Source of the DNA: Competibacteraceae bacterium UBA2792
GTDB lineage: Bacteria; Pseudomonadota; Gammaproteobacteria; Competibacterales; Competibacteraceae
Direction: 5' to 3'
DNA: 34,193 nt
Assembly: GCA_002352125.1 (NCBI GenBank)
Contig: DEHU01000065.1
Location: 1-34,193, forward strand
Shown here: positions 32,027 to 34,193 of the stretch, piece after piece
How the letters are laid out: every line of letters starts with the position of its first letter
How positions within the stretch are numbered: the first letter of the stretch is position 1
Program-made: the position numbers and the translations under genes
The notes under the pieces: generated by a model
Seen by the model: the letters and a program-made list of their open reading frames with translations, nothing else
What the model was told of the DNA's origin: nothing
Databases searched by the model: none

Positions 32027-33859
32027 ATGGGAATTTACCGAAAACTCTACGATATTCTCGATGCCCGGGAGCGCTGGCTGACCCTACTGGTGTTCATATT
32101 GCTATTGACGGTTGCCCTGGTTGAGACCGCTGGCGTGGCCTCGATCATGCCGTTCATGGCGGTATTGTCAAACCCGGAAGTCGTCGAAACCAACCGATAC
32201 CTAGCCAAGATCTACCAGATGCTGGCATTTGAATCCAAGGAAAATTTTCTCTTCTTTTTAGGACTCGGATTTCTAGTTATCACAGTAGGTTCATTGGCGT
32301 TGCGAGCCTTCGCCTTTTGGGCAATTTACCGCTTTGCGCAGCTTAGAAATTACGCATTGGCCTACCGTCTGTTGCGAGGGTATCTATACAGGCCTTATGA
32401 ATGGTTTCTGAGTCAGCATAGCGGTGTGCTGGGCGCTTCGGTGCTAGAGGAAGCTAGCAAGGGGGTCAATGGCGTTCTTTTCCCTGCACTGCTACTAATT
32501 TCGCACAGCCTAGTAGTGATTTTCCTGTTGGCGCTCATGATGATGGTAGATTCCCTGCTCGCCATATCGATTGCGCTGGTGCTGGGTATCTCGTATCTAA
32601 GTTTATTCGTGATGGTCCGTCGTTATCTGCGCCGCGTTGGCCAGGAACGCCACAAGGCAAATCAGCAACGATTCAAGGTAGCCCAGGAGGCGTTTGGAGG
32701 GATCAAAGATGTCAAGGTCGCTGGCCTTGAAGAAGTTTTCTTGGAACGTTTTCGGGTACCATCTCTACAAATGGCACGCCGCGAGGTGGCAGCTAAATTA
32801 GTGTCAGAGCTACCTTCATATGCAATGCAAGCTGTAGTCTTTGGTGGGATCATCATCGTATTGTTGTATTTCCTATCCAGCCGTGGTGGTCTACAAGAGG
32901 CGCTTGTAGTTTTCTCGTTCTATGCCTTCGCTGGTTACCGACTGATGCCTGCGTTGCAGGCAATCTATAGCAACTTCTCTGAAATGCGATTTCATGCTGT
33001 CGTGCTCGATAGCATCTATCAAGATCTTCGGTTGACGTACCTCAATAGCACCATGCCGGAAAATAAAGATGGCCCGGGAGAATTAGAATCTTTGGGCTTA
33101 CGCGAGGCGTTACAGTTCAAAAATATATCTTATCGTTATCCATCCGCGCAACGACAAGCCTTGACGAAAGTCAGCCTGAAGATCCCGGCGTATACGACGG
33201 TTGGCTTGGTCGGCCCGACCGGTTCCGGAAAGACAACTTTGGTCGACCTAATTCTCTGTCTGCTGCAACCTGAAGAGGGTGAATTGTTTGTTGATGGCCT
33301 ACCCATCACTCTAAGTCTGTACCGATCTTGGCAGCGCAGTATCGGTTATGTACCGCAACAGATTTACCTGTCAGATGATACCGTTAGTAGAAATATCGCC
33401 TTTGGAGTGCCACCGGACCGGATCGATCAAGAGGGGGTTGAGCGGGCGGCCAAGGTTGCCAATCTACATGATTTTGTGGCTGCAGAGTTGCCTGATGGTT
33501 ACAATACTCTGGTAGGGGAACGTGGTGTCCGCCTGTCAGGCGGGCAGCGCCAACGTATCGGTATCGCTCGCGCGCTCTACCGCGATCCCGATTTGCTAAT
33601 CTTGGACGAAGCCACCAGCGCGTTGGATAATTTAACCGAACAGGCAGTGATGGATGCTGTGCATAACTTGGGCAACAAGAAAACCATTATCATCATCGCT
33701 CATCGCCTGAGTACAGTACGGGAATGCAACCAAATCTTTTATCTCGAACAAGGCCAGGTAAGCGCGGTGGGAACATACGATGATCTACTAGCGAATAACT
33801 CGAAGTTTCGCCGATTAGCAGGCGTTGTTAATTCTACTTTGTCAGATTCATGTATTTGA
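32027..33859 (+). CDS. ABC transporter, fused permease-ATPase half-transporter (PglK/MsbA type)
   Basis: This 610-residue protein is predicted to work as a homodimer that exports or flips a lipid-linked glycan or lipopeptide across the inner membrane. The N-terminal 310 or so residues form a six-helix membrane domain, with helices visible at about 18-45, 72-100, 155-205 and 270-310. The ATPase domain follows: Walker A VGPTGSGKTT (near 395), Q-loop GYVPQQIYLSDD, signature VRLSGGQRQRIGIARAL (near 503), Walker B LLILDEATSALD (near 523) and H-loop IIAHRLSTV. The overall pattern, including ELPDGYNTLVGERG, resembles PglK-type flippases of polysaccharide loci as well as peptide exporters. It is the only transporter in the window and is separated from the synthase operon by the remnant region. 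Confidence 0.9.
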   Translation: MGIYRKLYDILDARERWLTLLVFILLLTVALVETAGVASIMPFMAVLSNPEVVETNRYLAKIYQMLAFESKENFLFFLGLGFLVITVGSLALRAFAFWAIYRFAQLRNYALAYRLLRGYLYRPYEWFLSQHSGVLGASVLEEASKGVNGVLFPALLLISHSLVVIFLLALMMMVDSLLAISIALVLGISYLSLFVMVRRYLRRVGQERHKANQQRFKVAQEAFGGIKDVKVAGLEEVFLERFRVPSLQMARREVAAKLVSELPSYAMQAVVFGGIIIVLLYFLSSRGGLQEALVVFSFYAFAGYRLMPALQAIYSNFSEMRFHAVVLDSIYQDLRLTYLNSTMPENKDGPGELESLGLREALQFKNISYRYPSAQRQALTKVSLKIPAYTTVGLVGPTGSGKTTLVDLILCLLQPEEGELFVDGLPITLSLYRSWQRSIGYVPQQIYLSDDTVSRNIAFGVPPDRIDQEGVERAAKVANLHDFVAAELPDGYNTLVGERGVRLSGGQRQRIGIARALYRDPDLLILDEATSALDNLTEQAVMDAVHNLGNKKTIIIIAHRLSTVRECNQIFYLEQGQVSAVGTYDDLLANNSKFRRLAGVVNSTLSDSCI

Positions 33860-34193
33860 ATTTGGCTCAATGTTAATTATGGTCAGTTCGATAGGTCAGA
33901 TAACCAGCAGTTCCAACAGGGGCCTGAGCAGGCCGTTGCCCCCCGGATGCGGGAACTAGAAGAGGCCCCTAGGTAGAGCGATAATTTTTCTTGCGACAGG
34001 AGCGCAGCAGCGACTAAAAGCCCCCAGCAGCGTTGATATAGATATCTATGGAAGATAGAGCCGCCTTCGGCACGAGCGTACTCGCCCCGTGCTAAGGCAC
34101 ACGGCGCAGTGGCCAAAACCCTATTCTGTCAACTGGCTGTAGAGTCGTATTTACCGGTGTGAACTCGTGTACTAAAGTGGACCCCGGAAAATG
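33860..34193. other. Gene-free 3' end of the window
   Basis: No supportable gene. A small hairpin ggcct-gagc-aggcc lies at 33921-33934 without a T-tract. A minus-strand frame at 33883-34116 has low-complexity Ala/Leu/Ser content and no family look. The last bases (gtgtactaaagtggaccccg, 34168-34187) resemble the terminal repeats of some insertion sequences, but the window ends before this can be tested. Confidence 0.4.

Noticed and set aside
33921..33934. Hairpin downstream of the ABC gene as a terminator
   Set aside because: The stem is only 5 bp and no T-tract follows on either strand.
33883..34116. Minus-strand 77-codon frame at the window end
   Set aside because: Low-complexity composition, no family resemblance and no ribosome site.

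Overview
The window reads as chromosomal DNA of a denitrifying, moderately GC-rich gammaproteobacterium. The respiratory genes resemble those of Pseudomonas in content and order. The accessory half resembles exopolysaccharide loci of the XrtA/PEP-CTERM (exosortase A) type. A Competibacter- or Chromatiales-like host is my guess, not something the sequence proves.

Region 1 (1-6101) is respiratory. It holds the 3' part of narH, then narJ and narI (membrane-bound nitrate reductase). An 890-bp gap without a convincing gene follows. After it come a parvulin-type peptidyl-prolyl isomerase of the kind that follows narI in pseudomonads, and mobB and moeA for the molybdenum cofactor that NarG needs. 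All are on the + strand.

Region 2 (6403-17778) begins an accessory cluster in which every gene is also on the + strand. It starts with an XrtA-type polysaccharide deacetylase. Next come a glutamine-dependent asparagine-synthetase-like amidotransferase, an acyl carrier protein (ACP), an AMP-forming ligase and a NadE-like ATP pyrophosphatase. These are followed by what looks like a complete set of fatty-acid-type reaction steps: KAS III, a FabG-like reductase, a second ACP, a FabZ dehydratase and a FabL-like enoyl reductase. A GNAT-fold protein sits inside this set, and a FemAB-family protein of the XrtA type closes the region.

Region 3 (17847-31314) is dominated by one 3630-residue hybrid synthase. 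Its order is A-PCP-KS-(dead AT)-AT-ACP-aminotransferase-C-A-PCP, with no thioesterase. Two alpha/beta-hydrolase proteins follow, both without a serine at the nucleophile position (Arg in one, Cys in the other), and then an AT-rich methyltransferase gene.

Region 4 (31315-34193) holds a strong perfect hairpin, a decayed IS5-type transposase, a PglK/MsbA-type ABC exporter and about 330 bp without a gene.

My reading is that regions 2 and 3 build an unusual acyl/aminoacyl group containing a beta-amino acid and attach it to a surface glycan or lipid-linked glycan, which the ABC protein may flip or export. The family assignments rest on visible motifs. The joint pathway is inference.
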